Assembly (NCBI GenBank): GCA_020253895.1
Contig: JADDKG010000387.1
Location: forward strand, 1 to 5,923
Origin: Rubrobacter sp.
Lineage (GTDB): Bacteria > Actinomycetota > Rubrobacteria > Rubrobacterales > Rubrobacteraceae
DNA length: 5,923 nucleotides
Direction of reading: 5' to 3'
Shown: positions 5,594 to 5,923 of the stretch, one piece after another
Position numbering within the stretch: position 1 is the stretch's first letter
How the letters are laid out: the number at the start of each line of letters is the position of its first letter
Translations under genes and position numbers: made by a program
Notes under the pieces: generated by a model
Database searches by the model: none
What the model was told of the DNA's origin: nothing
What the model saw: only the letters and a program-made list of their open reading frames with translations

Positions 5594-5923
5594 GTGGGAG
5601 AAGGGTTCTCAAGACCGGTATTCTGGTTTCTTGTCTGCGCTTTCTTATCCGGCGCGGCCCTGTCCGCCGCCTGGTTCTGGCTCTGCTTCCGGGACTTTCT
5701 CCTCTACGACTTAGACCTCGTAGCGGGCCGCTTCAGCAGGGAGGATTTCTTCAGGATCACGCTGCTGCTCTCGGTGTGGGTGGCGGCCTCCTCGCGGCTG
5801 CTTATGATCCACTACCGCAGGGTTCACTCCTACAGCTCTCCCGGGGAGATCCTGTTCACCGTCTTCTTCGGCTTCTTCCTCTTTATCGCCATAGTATGCT
5901 CTCTGCCGGCTCTCTTCTCCGGA
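5594..5923 (+). CDS. Unknown multi-pass membrane protein, N-terminal 110 residues (3' end beyond window)
   Basis: I do not recognise this protein. The frame is open from GTG 5594 to the window edge (110 codons) and has clear membrane character. TM1 is at about 9-31 (VFWFLVCAFLSGAALSAAWF), TM2 at about 55-72 (ITLLLSVWVAASSRLLMI) and TM3 at about 86-108 (ILFTVFFGFFLFIAIVCSL). Between TM1 and TM2 lies a 20-odd-residue loop with mixed charge (RDFLLYDLDL, then GRFSREDFFR). Between TM2 and TM3 is a basic loop, HYRRVHSY. By the positive-inside rule the basic TM2-TM3 loop is probably cytoplasmic. Phe and Trp are very frequent. The start is uncertain: GTG 5594 is the only plausible start codon before TM1, with no proper Shine-Dalgarno but a -10-like TATACT just upstream. 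The gene diverges from radA, so it is not part of the minus-strand run. In Bacillus a membrane PIN-TRAM protein (YacL) follows disA, but position, strand and sequence here do not match that. Confidence 0.75.
   Translation, partial: MGEGFSRPVFWFLVCAFLSGAALSAAWFWLCFRDFLLYDLDLVAGRFSREDFFRITLLLSVWVAASSRLLMIHYRRVHSYSSPGEILFTVFFGFFLFIAIVCSLPALFSG

Noticed and set aside
5594..5923. Membrane gene as YacL (PIN-TRAM) neighbour of DisA
   Set aside because: It is divergent from radA instead of downstream of disA, and I see no matching motif in the visible part.
1..5923. tRNA, rRNA, CRISPR array, insertion sequence or intrinsic terminator
   Set aside because: No cloverleaf, spaced repeats, transposase motif or GC hairpin followed by a T run was seen on either strand.

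Overview
This window reads as chromosomal housekeeping DNA from a high-GC Gram-positive bacterium. The proteins are rich in Arg, Glu, Gly, Leu and Val and poor in Cys and Lys. GTG and TTG starts are frequent, and the gene order radA-disA-ispD-ispF-gltX-cysS combines features of Bacillus and actinobacterial loci. A deep-branching, possibly thermophilic actinobacterium (Rubrobacter-like) is my best guess. It is an inference from composition and gene order, not a database match.

From about 5527 down to position 1, everything lies on the minus strand in one compact six-gene run with no intergenic base. The genes are radA (DNA repair ATPase), disA (c-di-AMP synthase and DNA scanner), ispD and ispF (two steps of the MEP isoprenoid pathway), gltX (glutamyl-tRNA synthetase) and cysS (cysteinyl-tRNA synthetase, truncated by the window edge). 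Every junction is an overlap (4, 4, 11 or 4 bp) or a direct stop/start abutment (disA TAG followed at once by ispD TTG). This points to one polycistronic message with translational coupling. RadA and DisA are functionally linked in recombination and DNA-integrity signalling. IspD and IspF are non-consecutive enzymes of the same pathway. The two synthetases supply translation.

A 66-bp divergent intergenic region (5528-5593) separates radA from the start of a plus-strand gene that runs off the right edge. That gene encodes a hydrophobic protein with about three membrane segments, which I do not recognise. The spacer carries a good -10-like hexamer for each direction. Each is so close to its start codon that both transcripts may be leaderless.

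I see no mobile element, CRISPR array, RNA gene or clear novel multi-gene system. The points most worth a second look are the likely leaderless divergent promoters, the unknown membrane protein beside radA-disA, a cysteine-free GltX lacking the usual zinc site, and several unusually good inverted repeats inside coding sequence (13-bp arms in gltX, 10-bp arms in disA, and hairpins just upstream of the ispF and gltX starts).
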